Under the pieces are notes generated by a model, which searched no databases, had not been told where the DNA came from, and saw nothing but the letters and a program-made list of their open reading frames with translations. Both the position numbers and the translations under genes were made by a program. Shown here one piece after another: positions 42,776 to 50,951 of a stretch of 64,000 bases of DNA (position 1 is its first letter; each line of letters begins with the position of its first letter). This DNA comes from a bacterium. GTDB lineage: Bacteria; Sysuimicrobiota; Sysuimicrobiia; Sysuimicrobiales; Segetimicrobiaceae. The stretch is from assembly GCA_035308905.1 (NCBI GenBank), contig DATGFS010000003.1, positions 107,459-171,458 on the forward strand, written 5' to 3'.

Positions 42776-42909
42776 GCCGGCGTCTCCGGATGAAGAAGTG
42801 TGGGGCGGATCGCGCGTCCTTCACGTTCCGCGCACCGCCCGCACATCCTGCCGGGGCGTCAACATTATGGCGGCCGGTCTTTCAGCCGGCGGCACGGTCG
42901 AGTGGCGGT

Positions 42910-44289
42910 CTACCGCGCGTCGCGGCCGGTGGCGGGCTCGGGGTGGATGCTGACCTTGACGCCGTGCCGGAACTCCTCCCGTACCCGCAGCTCCAGCTCC
43001 TCGGTGATGTCGTGGACGCGCGTGACCGACAGGTCGGGCTGCAGTGTGCAGTGCACCGTGGCGAGGAGCGCCCGTCCGATCTGGTGGACCTCGACCGAAT
43101 GGCAGTTCACGACGCCCGGCAGCTTCCGCGCGATCTCGAGAATACGCCGCTCCAGCTGCGCCCGGATCCGCGTCGCTTCCCGCGCGGTTTCAACCCGCCG
43201 GGGAAGCGGCTCGATGTGGACGTTCACTTCGTCGATTTCCGGCAGCGCGCTCCGGATCGCGCGCTCGAGGTCGGAGGCGCGGTCGTGCGCCGCCGTGAAC
43301 CGGATGTTCGGATCGACCTCCAGGTCCAGGTCGACTTTGATCCGGCCGCGCGTCTCGAACACCGTCACGTCGTGGATCTGGAAGTTCTCCCGATGCGCGA
43401 TCGACCGCACCCGCTGCACGAGATCGCGGCGCGAGGGGACGTCCGGCACCGCGTCGGCGACGACGTCGGCGGCCGGATAGAGCTCGTGGATCGCTCCCTC
43501 CACCCGGTCGACGACGGACTGCGCGTGCTCGAACGGGATGTTGCTCTCGAGAACAAGCCGCAGGTCGGCGAAGAGGCGGTTGCCGCTCTGCCGGACGCGC
43601 ACGCGCTCGACCTCGAGCACGCCGGGGACCTTCGCCGCCGCGTCCGCGATGCGCTCGGGCACGCCCTCGGGCGCGGCGTCCATCAGCGCGCCGACCGTGC
43701 GGTTGCCGAGCCGCGTCCCCACGTACAGCGTGACGCCGGCCACGACCAGCGCGGCCAGGGGATCGGCGTTCGCCAGCCACGGCAGCCGGGCGGTGGCGCC
43801 GACCGACACGAGCACAAGCCCGAGCACCACCGCGCCCGTGCTCCAGACGTCCGTCGAGAAATGCAGCGCGTCCGCCTCGAGGGCCTGGCTGCGGTACTGG
43901 ATCGCGACCCGCCACAGCGCGCGGGAGCGGAACGTGTCGATCAGAATCGACAGCGCCAGCACGGCGAACGCCCACGCCGACGTCGCGACGTGCGACCCGC
44001 TGAAGAACAGCCGGCGGATCGCCTCGACAACAATCCAGACGCTCGTCACCGCCAGCAGACCGGTCTCGACGAACGCGGACAGATGCTCCACCTTGCCGTG
44101 CCCGAACGGATGCTCGGGGTCCGCCGGCTTGTCCGCGACGCGCACGGACGTGTAGGTGATCACCGCGGCGACGAGATCGAGTGCGGAGTGCGCCGCCTCG
44201 GAGAGAATGCCGAGGCTGCCGGTGAGAAACCCGACGGTCGCCTTCAGCGTCGTCAGCAGCGCCGCGGCGGCCACGGACGACAGGGCCAC
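42910..44289 (-). CDS. Cation diffusion facilitator with extended C-terminus
   Basis: About 459 residues. Six-helix CDF exporter of Zn2+/Fe2+/Mn2+-type metals using the proton gradient. The site has H-x3-D in EAAHSALDLV and again in LHFSTDVWS. FGHGKVEHLSAFVE is the conserved loop. After the membrane part there is an unusually long cytoplasmic tail (about 200-450) that seems to hold three repeated ferredoxin-like dimerisation domains, where one is usual. The start is uncertain: GTG at 44289 has no ribosome site and the reading frame extends 16 codons upstream without a standard start. The 134 bases between it and the creatininase gene show only a short 5-bp hairpin. Confidence 0.86.
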   Translation of the reverse strand: MALSSVAAAALLTTLKATVGFLTGSLGILSEAAHSALDLVAAVITYTSVRVADKPADPEHPFGHGKVEHLSAFVETGLLAVTSVWIVVEAIRRLFFSGSHVATSAWAFAVLALSILIDTFRSRALWRVAIQYRSQALEADALHFSTDVWSTGAVVLGLVLVSVGATARLPWLANADPLAALVVAGVTLYVGTRLGNRTVGALMDAAPEGVPERIADAAAKVPGVLEVERVRVRQSGNRLFADLRLVLESNIPFEHAQSVVDRVEGAIHELYPAADVVADAVPDVPSRRDLVQRVRSIAHRENFQIHDVTVFETRGRIKVDLDLEVDPNIRFTAAHDRASDLERAIRSALPEIDEVNVHIEPLPRRVETAREATRIRAQLERRILEIARKLPGVVNCHSVEVHQIGRALLATVHCTLQPDLSVTRVHDITEELELRVREEFRHGVKVSIHPEPATGRDAR

Positions 44290-44359
44290 CGCGTATTTTT
44301 GCCGGGCGGGAATTCCGGTGAGGGGCGGCGTTCGGCGCTAACCTCTCGACGTCATCGCG

Positions 44360-44881
44360 TCATCGAAGGACGTGAACGCGTTCGGGCGGCCAGTAGATCA
44401 GGATCGCTTCGCCGACGAGATTGTGGTCGGGCACGAAGCCGAACGCGCGGCTGTCCTCGCTGTTGCCGCGGTTGTCGCCGAGCACGAACACCTCGTGCGC
44501 CGGGACCATGGCGGGGCCGTATTCGCCCGCGGTGGTGACGCGGAGATAGCCCTCGGGGAGCATCCGGCCGTTGACATAGACGTGGTTCGCGCGGATCTGG
44601 ACGCGCTGGCCCGAGACCGCGACGACGCGCTTGATGTAGTTGCGCGAGGGATCTGTCGGCGGCTTCAGGACGACGATTTCGCCGGCCCTCGGGGTCCGGA
44701 AACGGTAGATGAACTTGTTGACGAGCACGCGGTCGTGGGGCAGCAGGTTCGGCTCCATCGAATACTGCTCGACCTGGAACGCCTGCGCCACCGAGATCAT
44801 CACGAACTGCGCGAGCACGAACGCAACGACCAGGGTCTTGAGAAAGTCGAAGATGCTGCGGCGGGTGTCGCGAATATTCAT
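44360..44881 (-). CDS. lepB: Signal peptidase I
   Basis: 173 residues. One N-terminal membrane helix (LKTLVVAFVLAQFVMISVAQ) and an extracellular catalytic domain with S41 in EQYSMEPNL and K84 in RNYIKRVVAV, followed by VFVLGDNRGNSEDSR. It removes signal peptides from secreted proteins. ATG at 44881 has GAGG upstream; a TTG four codons earlier is less likely. It lies 55 bases downstream of tRNA-Ser on the same strand and upstream of the CDF gene. Confidence 0.94.
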   Translation of the reverse strand: MNIRDTRRSIFDFLKTLVVAFVLAQFVMISVAQAFQVEQYSMEPNLLPHDRVLVNKFIYRFRTPRAGEIVVLKPPTDPSRNYIKRVVAVSGQRVQIRANHVYVNGRMLPEGYLRVTTAGEYGPAMVPAHEVFVLGDNRGNSEDSRAFGFVPDHNLVGEAILIYWPPERVHVLR

Positions 44882-44935
44882 GTCCTGCCTCAACTGCCTC
44901 CGAATGATGGGCGACCGGTGGTTCGGCCTGCCGGA

Positions 44936-45027
44936 TGGCGGAGGGGGTGGGATTTGAACCCACGAGGCGGTTGCCCGCCTACACGCTCTCCAGGCGTGCC
45001 GATTCGGCCAAGCTCTCGCACCCCTCC
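44936..45027 (-). tRNA. tRNA-Ser(GGA)
   Basis: Cloverleaf on the minus strand. Acceptor GGAGGGG pairs with CCCCTCC, and CCA is encoded. The anticodon arm is CACGC-CTGGAGA-GCGTG, giving anticodon GGA for UCC/UCU serine codons. The long variable arm is GGCGG-GCAA-CCGCC, and the T arm is GTGGG-TTCAAAT-CCCAC. The first 49 bases overlap the end of the nitrilase gene on the same strand. Confidence 0.96.
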
Positions 45028-46049
45028 CGAGCGTCCCCCATTATAACATCAGTCGCGGGGTCACGATCGGGGACGACGGCCGCCGCCGGCCGCTCACCGA
45101 CGAATGCAATCGGATCGCGCCCCGCGCGGTTTACGCGCAGCGTGAACACGTCGGGCCGGCCGTAGTGGCCCGCCACGTCGAGGCGCCGGCGCGCCCCGCC
45201 GACCACTGCGGGGTCGCAGTCCGCATACAAGATGCCGCGGTCGGCGCGCAGCGGGCCCGCCACCACCGTGCCGTCGATCGGGCTGACGATCACCGAGTCG
45301 CCGGTGTTGAGCCAGCCGTCCTTCGTCTTCAGTTCGCTCCGGCCGGGGAGATCGGCCGGCACGTCGTCGATGTGGACGGCGCTGCCGCATCCAAGCACCC
45401 AGCAGCGGCCCTCGAAGGCGATGTGGCGCATCGAAGCCACCCAGCGATCGCCGAAGGCCCATGTCGGCGCGACGTAGACCTCCACCCCCTGCGCGAAGAG
45501 CGTGTACCGCGCCAGCGGCATGTAATTTTCCCAGCAGATGAGCGCACCGAGCCGTCCCGACGGCGAATCCACCACTCGCAGCCCTGACCCGTCCCCGGGC
45601 GCCCACACGGTCCGCTCGCCGTCGGTGGGGACGAGCTTGCGGTGCCGGTTCGCAATCGCCCCGTCGGGACCGATAATCACGACCGTGTTGTAGATCGTGC
45701 CGCGGCTGAACGTATCACGCTCGTCGATGCCGCAGACCACGGTCACGCCGTGCCGGCGTGCGCTTTCGCGAAGCGGGCGCAAATGGTCGGCGGACAGATC
45801 GACCGCGTTGTCGAGCAGCCGGCCGTACAAGGTGTCGAGGAACGCGCGATGCTCGAAGCCGCGAAGATGCCCCACCCACAGCGGATACCCCGGAATGAAT
45901 GTCTCCGGAAACGCGATCAGTTTAGCGCCCTGCCGGGCCGCCTCCTCGACGAACTTGACGGCGCGGGCGATGGTCGCGTCGCGATCCAGCAAAACGGGCG
46001 GGTGCTGAACGACCGCCACCCGGTGACTCTCCCCCGCCGGAGCGCTCAT
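44979..46049 (-). CDS. Nitrilase
   Basis: 356-residue carbon-nitrogen hydrolase that turns nitriles into acids plus ammonia. Catalytic triad E49 (FPETFIPGYP), K138 (RHRKLVPT) and C172 (ICWENYMP). The C-x-E-N-Y form is that of true nitrilases. ATG at 46049 has GGGAGGG eight bases upstream. The frame continues through the tRNA promoter and 49 bases into tRNA-Ser, ending with TAG in the variable arm. The last 19 or so residues are thus translated tRNA sequence and are probably not functional. It could take part in the nitrogen-compound catabolism seen elsewhere in the window. Confidence 0.92.
   Translation of the reverse strand: MSAPAGESHRVAVVQHPPVLLDRDATIARAVKFVEEAARQGAKLIAFPETFIPGYPLWVGHLRGFEHRAFLDTLYGRLLDNAVDLSADHLRPLRESARRHGVTVVCGIDERDTFSRGTIYNTVVIIGPDGAIANRHRKLVPTDGERTVWAPGDGSGLRVVDSPSGRLGALICWENYMPLARYTLFAQGVEVYVAPTWAFGDRWVASMRHIAFEGRCWVLGCGSAVHIDDVPADLPGRSELKTKDGWLNTGDSVIVSPIDGTVVAGPLRADRGILYADCDPAVVGGARRRLDVAGHYGRPDVFTLRVNRAGRDPIAFVGERPAAAVVPDRDPATDVIMGDAREGCESLAESARLESV
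45040..45048 (-). promoter_or_regulatory. Extended -10 promoter of tRNA-Ser inside nitrilase gene
   Basis: TGTTATAAT, a perfect TATAAT with the extended TG element, lies 12 bases before the tRNA 5' end. No good -35 box is seen, as is usual with extended -10 promoters. It is inside the nitrilase reading frame. Confidence 0.75.
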
Positions 46050-46075
46050 CGGCGTATCCCTCCCCCATGAACCTT

Positions 46076-46107
46076 GGGGGCATCACCCCAACCGGGATGA
46101 TGCCCCC
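46076..46107. terminator. Hairpin between Mo-hydroxylase and nitrilase genes
   Basis: A perfect 10-bp stem GGGGGCATCA / TGATGCCCCC with a 12-base loop lies between the end of the FAD-subunit gene (46133) and the nitrilase start (46049). It could end the upstream transcript, though no T-run follows on either side. Confidence 0.6.
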
Positions 46108-46132
46108 TGGTGCGACGCGCGAACGGCGAGCC

Positions 46133-46996
46133 TTAGGTGGCCCGGGAGGCCGCCTTGAGGATCGCCCGCTTGGTATAGACCGACGCGAGGTGGGCGCGAA
46201 ACTCGCTCGACGCGTAGAGATCCGCCTGCACGTCCGCGCCGTCGGCCGCGTGCGCCGCGGCGTCCGCGACGGTCTTTTCGTCGAGGGCTTTACCCACCAG
46301 CGCCTTCTCCACGGCGGAGGCGCGATACGCCTTTCCCGCGACGCCGTTGACGCCGATCGCGGCCTTCTGGCACTTGCCGCCGCTCATCTGCAGCACCACG
46401 GCCACGCCGACGACCGCGTACCCGCTGGCGGGATGCGGGTGCTTGAGGTACGCGGTCGCGGTGCCTTTGCCGGTCGCCGGCACGCGGACCTCGGTGATGA
46501 TCTCGGTCGGCTGGAGCGCCGTCGTCAGCATCTCGACGAAGAAGTCCTTGGCGGGAATCGTGCGGTTGCCCTTCGGTCCGGTCGCGACGATCTCGGCCTC
46601 GAGGGCGAGGATGGCGCCGGGATAATCGGCCGCCGGATCCGCGTGCGCGAGGCTGCCGCCGATCGTGCCGCGGTTGCGGACCTGCATGTCGCCGATCACC
46701 GCCGCGGTCTCCGGCAGCAGCGGGCACTGCTTCTGCAGCGCCTCGCTCTGCTCGACGGCGTCGTGGGTGACGAGGGCGCCGATCGTGATCGTGGACCCCT
46801 TGGCCTCGATCTTGTCCAGCCCGGCGATGCGGCCGATGTCCACGACCACCTTGGGCTGGGCCAGCCGGAACTTCATGATCGGCAAAAGGCTGTGGCCGCC
46901 GGCCAGCAGCTTGGCGTCGTCGCCGTGCCGCTCCAGGAGGCCGATCGCTTCCTTCACGGTGGACGGCGCGTGGTACTCGAACGGCGCGGGAATCAT
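46133..46996 (-). CDS. Molybdenum hydroxylase FAD-binding (medium) subunit
   Basis: 287 residues, CoxM/XDH-B type. FAD contacts are LLAGGHSLLP near residue 35 and NRGTIGGSLAHADPAADYP near 110. It passes electrons from the iron-sulfur subunit to an acceptor. ATGA overlap with the large-subunit gene. Third gene of the small-large-medium operon, an order known in form II CO-dehydrogenase-like enzymes. Confidence 0.92.
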   Translation of the reverse strand: MIPAPFEYHAPSTVKEAIGLLERHGDDAKLLAGGHSLLPIMKFRLAQPKVVVDIGRIAGLDKIEAKGSTITIGALVTHDAVEQSEALQKQCPLLPETAAVIGDMQVRNRGTIGGSLAHADPAADYPGAILALEAEIVATGPKGNRTIPAKDFFVEMLTTALQPTEIITEVRVPATGKGTATAYLKHPHPASGYAVVGVAVVLQMSGGKCQKAAIGVNGVAGKAYRASAVEKALVGKALDEKTVADAAAHAADGADVQADLYASSEFRAHLASVYTKRAILKAASRAT

Positions 46997-49389
46997 CGGG
47001 CCTTCACCTCCGCCTTCTTGGCTGCTTTCTTGGGGGACTGCTTGTGGATGGCGGTCCAGATCCGCTCGGGCGTGAGCGGCATGTCGATGTGAGTGACCCC
47101 GAACGACCGCAGGGCGTCCAGGACGGCGTTGACGACCGCGGGGGTGCTCGCGATGGTGCCGGTCTCGCCGACGCCCTTCACCCCGATCGGGTTGTGCGGC
47201 GACGGCGTCTCGGTGCGGCCGGTGACGAAGCGCGGAAACATCCGCGCCCGCGGCACGGCGTAGTCCGCCATCGAGCCGGTGAGCAGCTGGCCCTCCGCGC
47301 TGTAGGCCGCGGCCTCGTGGAGGGCCTGCGCGACGCCCTGTACGATCCCGCCGTGCACCTGGCCGTCCACGATCAGCGGGTTGATGACCCGGCCGCAGTC
47401 GTCCACCGCGACGTACCGCCGCAGCTCGACCTGCCCCGTGTCGGCGTCGACTTTCACCGCGGCCGCGTGCGTGCCGAACGGGAACGTGAAGTTCGTCGGA
47501 TCGTAGTACGCGGACGCCTCGAGCGACGGCTCCACGCCGGCGGGCAGGCTCCAGGCCAGGTACGCCTGCAGGGTGACCTCCTGGATCGTCTTCGAGCGAT
47601 CCGGGCTGCCGCGGACCGAGAAGCGGCCCTGTTCGAACGTCAGATCTCCTTCCGCGGCCTCCAGCATGTGCGCGGCGATCTTCGCCGCCTTATCCCGCAC
47701 CCGCTGCGCGGCAATCGCGATCGCCGCGCCGCCCACGACCGTCGACCGGCTGCCGTAGGTCCCCCAGCCCATCGAGATCGCGCCGGTGTCGCCGTGCACG
47801 ACCTCGATGTCCTCGATCGGCAGGCCCAGCTGGTCCGAAACGAGCTGCGCGAACGTCGTCTCTTCGCCCTGGCCGTGCGGCGACGTACCGGTGAACACCG
47901 TCGCCTTCCCGGTGGGGTGCAGCCGGACCGTGGCGCTTTCCCAGAGCCCGCCCTGGAAGCCCACCGCGCCGGCGACCGACGACGGACCCAGCCCGCAGAT
48001 TTCCACATACGTGGAGAGGCCGATGCCGAGATACCGCCCGTCCTTCGGCCCCTGCTGCTGCACCTCGCGCAGCCGCTTGTACTCGATGAGCTCGAGCGCC
48101 TTGTCGAGCGCCGGCACGTAGTTGCCGCTGTCGTAGGCGAGGCCCTCGACGGTCGTGTACGGGAACTGCTCGGCGCCGATGAAGTTCTTGCGCCGCACCT
48201 CCGCGGGATCGAGGCCGAGACGGCCGGCGACGAGATCCACCATCCGCTCGATGAGGTACGTGGCCTCGGGCCGCCCGGCGCCGCGATACGCGTCCACCGG
48301 CGTCGTGTTGGTGAACACGCCTACCACTTCGTAGTCGAGGCTCGGAATCGTGTAGCAGCCCGTGAGGATCAGCCCGTGCAGAATCGTCGGCACGCCCGGC
48401 GCCGCGGTGGAGAGGTACGCACCGAGGTTGGCCCACGTCTTGCCGCGCAGGCCGAGCAGCGTGCCGTCCCGCCGCGCCGCGATTTCGAGGTCCGTGATGT
48501 GGTCGCGGCCGTGGATCGTCGCCACGTAGTTTTCGCGGCGGTCCTCGATCCACTTCACGGGGCGGCCCGTCGCGCGGGCGCAAAACGCGACCACGGCCTC
48601 GTCGGCGTAGAATGGGATCTTGCTGCCGAAGCCGCCGCCCACCTCCGGCGCCACGACCCGGATCTTGTGCTCGGGAATCCCGGTCACCACCGACATGAGG
48701 AACCGCGCGATGTGCGGATTCTGCGTCGTGTACCAGACCGTGAGCTCGCCCGAGCCGCTGGTGTACTTGGCGACGACGCCGCGGGTCTCCATCGCGTTCG
48801 GGATCAGCCGCTGGTTGACGAAGCGCTGGCGCACGACCACGCCACCGCGCTCCGCCTCGTCGAACGCGGCCTTCGCGTCGCCGCCGGCCAGCTTCCAGGT
48901 GAAGGCGATGTTGTTCGGCGCCTCCGCGTGCAGCTGCGGCGCGCCCGATCCCACCGCCTGCTCCTGGTTCACGATCGCGGGCAGCGGCTCGTAGTCGACC
49001 CGCACCAGCGCCGCGGCGTCACGCGCCGTGTAGGGATCCTCCGCGACCACCACAGCCACGCCGTCGCCGGCGTACCGCACGCGGTCGACAGCGAGCGCGG
49101 GGTGCGGCGGCGTCTTGAGGTCCGAGTTCGGAATGAGCCACGCCGTCGGAATCGGGTTGATCTTGCCCTGGAGGTCGGCGCCGGTGAACACGGCGACGAC
49201 ACCCGGATGGCCGCGCGCCGCCTTCGTGTCGATACGGGTGAGGCGGGCATGGGCATGCGGGCTGCGGACGATGCACGCGTGCAGCATCCCAGGGAGGCGC
49301 AGGTCATCGGTGTACGTCGCCTGGCCGGTGATCAGACGCGGGTCTTCGCGGCGGCGGATGCTGGCGCCAAAGATCTTGCTGACCGCCAT
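46993..49389 (-). CDS. Molybdenum hydroxylase large subunit, form II CODH-like
   Basis: 798 residues, binds the molybdopterin cytosine dinucleotide cofactor. Motifs: VAPEVGGGFGSK, and the active-site loop AYRGAGR (367-373), which is the form II type. True aerobic CO dehydrogenases have AYRCSFR with a Cys that holds copper. The C-terminal GVKGVGETGT has the catalytic Glu. The ATG at 49389 sits five bases after an 11-G run that serves as ribosome site. Substrate may be an aldehyde, a purine-like heterocycle or another hydroxylatable compound; CO is unlikely. Confidence 0.93.
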   Translation of the reverse strand: MAVSKIFGASIRRREDPRLITGQATYTDDLRLPGMLHACIVRSPHAHARLTRIDTKAARGHPGVVAVFTGADLQGKINPIPTAWLIPNSDLKTPPHPALAVDRVRYAGDGVAVVVAEDPYTARDAAALVRVDYEPLPAIVNQEQAVGSGAPQLHAEAPNNIAFTWKLAGGDAKAAFDEAERGGVVVRQRFVNQRLIPNAMETRGVVAKYTSGSGELTVWYTTQNPHIARFLMSVVTGIPEHKIRVVAPEVGGGFGSKIPFYADEAVVAFCARATGRPVKWIEDRRENYVATIHGRDHITDLEIAARRDGTLLGLRGKTWANLGAYLSTAAPGVPTILHGLILTGCYTIPSLDYEVVGVFTNTTPVDAYRGAGRPEATYLIERMVDLVAGRLGLDPAEVRRKNFIGAEQFPYTTVEGLAYDSGNYVPALDKALELIEYKRLREVQQQGPKDGRYLGIGLSTYVEICGLGPSSVAGAVGFQGGLWESATVRLHPTGKATVFTGTSPHGQGEETTFAQLVSDQLGLPIEDIEVVHGDTGAISMGWGTYGSRSTVVGGAAIAIAAQRVRDKAAKIAAHMLEAAEGDLTFEQGRFSVRGSPDRSKTIQEVTLQAYLAWSLPAGVEPSLEASAYYDPTNFTFPFGTHAAAVKVDADTGQVELRRYVAVDDCGRVINPLIVDGQVHGGIVQGVAQALHEAAAYSAEGQLLTGSMADYAVPRARMFPRFVTGRTETPSPHNPIGVKGVGETGTIASTPAVVNAVLDALRSFGVTHIDMPLTPERIWTAIHKQSPKKAAKKAEVKAR

Positions 49390-49394
49390 GGACG

Positions 49395-49405
49395 CCCCCC
49401 CCCCC
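49395..49405 (-). repeat. 11-base G homopolymer in ribosome-binding site
   Basis: Eleven C on the plus strand (G on the coding strand) fill the gap between the small-subunit stop (49407) and the large-subunit ATG (49389), where the Shine-Dalgarno site should be. Length change by slippage would alter the spacing; it could also be a place of sequencing error. Confidence 0.8.
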
Positions 49406-49406
49406 G

Positions 49407-49913
49407 CTACCGGACCGGCTGGGCCTGCGGCGCGGACGAGGGCCGCCCGCGCAGCTTGCCCGCGGCGTTCTGGATCGCGTTCACGATGTGCTGGTAACCG
49501 GTGCACCGGCAGAGGTTGCCTTCGAGGCCTTCGCGGATCTGCGCCTCGGACGGATCGGGATGCCGCCGCAGCAGCTCGAGGGCGGCCATCATCATTCCGG
49601 GAGTGCAGAAGCCGCACTGCAGGCCGTGCTCCTCCCAGAACCCCTGCTGAATCGGGTGCAGGTCGCCGTTTGTGGCGAGTCCTTCGACCGTCTGCAACTG
49701 CGCGCCGTCGGCCTGCACTGCGAGCAGCGTGCAGGCCTTGATCGCGCGGCCGTTCATCATGATCGTGCATGCGCCGCAGTTGCTCGTGTCGCACCCCACG
49801 TGCGTGCCGGTGAGGCCGAGCGTATCGCGGATGTAGTGCACGAGCAGCAGGCGGGGCTCGACCTCGTTGGAGTATTTCGTGCCGTTCACCGTGACGCTGA
49901 TCGCGCGCTTCAC
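49407..49913 (-). CDS. Molybdenum hydroxylase iron-sulfur (small) subunit
   Basis: 168 residues with two 2Fe-2S clusters: plant-type C41, C46, C49 and C61 ([16 protein letters not shown]), and the second cluster C100, C103, C135 and C137 (CGFCTPG and CRCTGY). GTG at 49913 has AAGGAGG eight bases upstream. First gene of the operon, divergent from the liv-type transporter, with 189 bases between them in which no strong promoter match was found. Confidence 0.94.
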   Translation of the reverse strand: MKRAISVTVNGTKYSNEVEPRLLLVHYIRDTLGLTGTHVGCDTSNCGACTIMMNGRAIKACTLLAVQADGAQLQTVEGLATNGDLHPIQQGFWEEHGLQCGFCTPGMMMAALELLRRHPDPSEAQIREGLEGNLCRCTGYQHIVNAIQNAAGKLRGRPSSAPQAQPVR

Positions 49914-50102
49914 GGGTGCGCCTCCTTCGTGGGAAATCGCCGCGGTCCGGGCGCTGCGCCCGGTGCCCGCAGGGCGGTTGCCGGTTGGGCGGGAAAAACT
50001 GTACTGTGACGGCCGCGGAAAAGGGTCGCTGCTCCGGCAGCAGGCTCTTCTGCGCGGGCCCACCGGCGTCCTCCGGCTCAGCCGGCGCCCCCCGGGAAAT
50101 CC

Positions 50103-50951
50103 ATGGATCTCGCCGCTCAACTGATCGTCAGCGGTCTGCTGGCCGGCGCGCCCTACGCGCTCGCCGCCTGGGGCATGGCCGTGGCCTTTGCGAACGGAAT
50201 GCTGAACCTCACGCTGGGCCTATTTTTCACGCTCGGCGCGTACTTCGCGCTGGAGTTCACCGCCCGCGGTCTGCCCGCGTCCTCCGCCGCCCCGGCCGCC
50301 GCCCTCGCCGCCCTCATCGCCGGCTGGGCCATCGAGCGCGTGTTCGTACGCCCGCTGCAGGGACGGGCGCTCGCGACGGCGGTCGTGCTGCTCGGCATCG
50401 CGCTGGCCGGCGAACAAGTCTTCGGCCTCGTCTGGGGCGGGGCCGATCGCTCGGTGCCGCTCAAACTGGAAGTCCTGCAAATCGAGCACGTCGTCGTCGC
50501 GGGCCTGGAGTTATTCATCGCGGCCGGCGCGGCGCTCGCGTTCTTCGGCGTGGTCGCCCTGGCGCGCCGGACGCGCGCCGGCCTGGCCGTGCGCGCCGCG
50601 GCCGAAAACGCGGAGATCGCGTCGTGCGCCGGTCTCGACGTCGAGCGCGTGCGGGTGTGGGCGTTCGCGGGGGGATGCGCGGCGGCCGCGGCGGCGGGCG
50701 CCTTCGTTTCACCGATCACGCCGCTGTCGCCCTCGATGGGACGCGGCGCGCTGATCTTCAGCCTTGCCGTGGTCGCCGCCGGCGGCCCGAGCCTGCGCGG
50801 ACTGCTCGCGGGATCGCTCGCGCTCGGTGTGATCACCCAGTCGCCGGCGACCTATTTCGCGCCGCAGTGGGCCGTGGTGGTGGCGGCGGCGGTGCTCGCG
50901 GGCGCCGCGGCCCGGCGGCGCGTGCCGCTCTGGCGGCGGGCGAACGCATGA
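50103..50951 (+). CDS. Branched-chain-amino-acid-type ABC permease, LivH type
   Basis: 282 residues, about eight helices. LIVSGLLAGAPYALAAWGMAV is the LivH opening, and RTRAGLAVRAAAENAEIASCAGLDVERV is the ATPase-contact region (read as LAVRAAAENAEIASCAGLDV). First gene of a four-gene operon with no binding protein. Imports an amino acid, urea or other small polar solute. Confidence 0.9.
   Translation: MDLAAQLIVSGLLAGAPYALAAWGMAVAFANGMLNLTLGLFFTLGAYFALEFTARGLPASSAAPAAALAALIAGWAIERVFVRPLQGRALATAVVLLGIALAGEQVFGLVWGGADRSVPLKLEVLQIEHVVVAGLELFIAAGAALAFFGVVALARRTRAGLAVRAAAENAEIASCAGLDVERVRVWAFAGGCAAAAAAGAFVSPITPLSPSMGRGALIFSLAVVAAGGPSLRGLLAGSLALGVITQSPATYFAPQWAVVVAAAVLAGAAARRRVPLWRRANA

Noticed and set aside
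46993..49389. Aerobic CO dehydrogenase (coxL)
   Set aside because: The active-site loop is AYRGAGR, not AYRCSFR, so CO oxidation is not supported.
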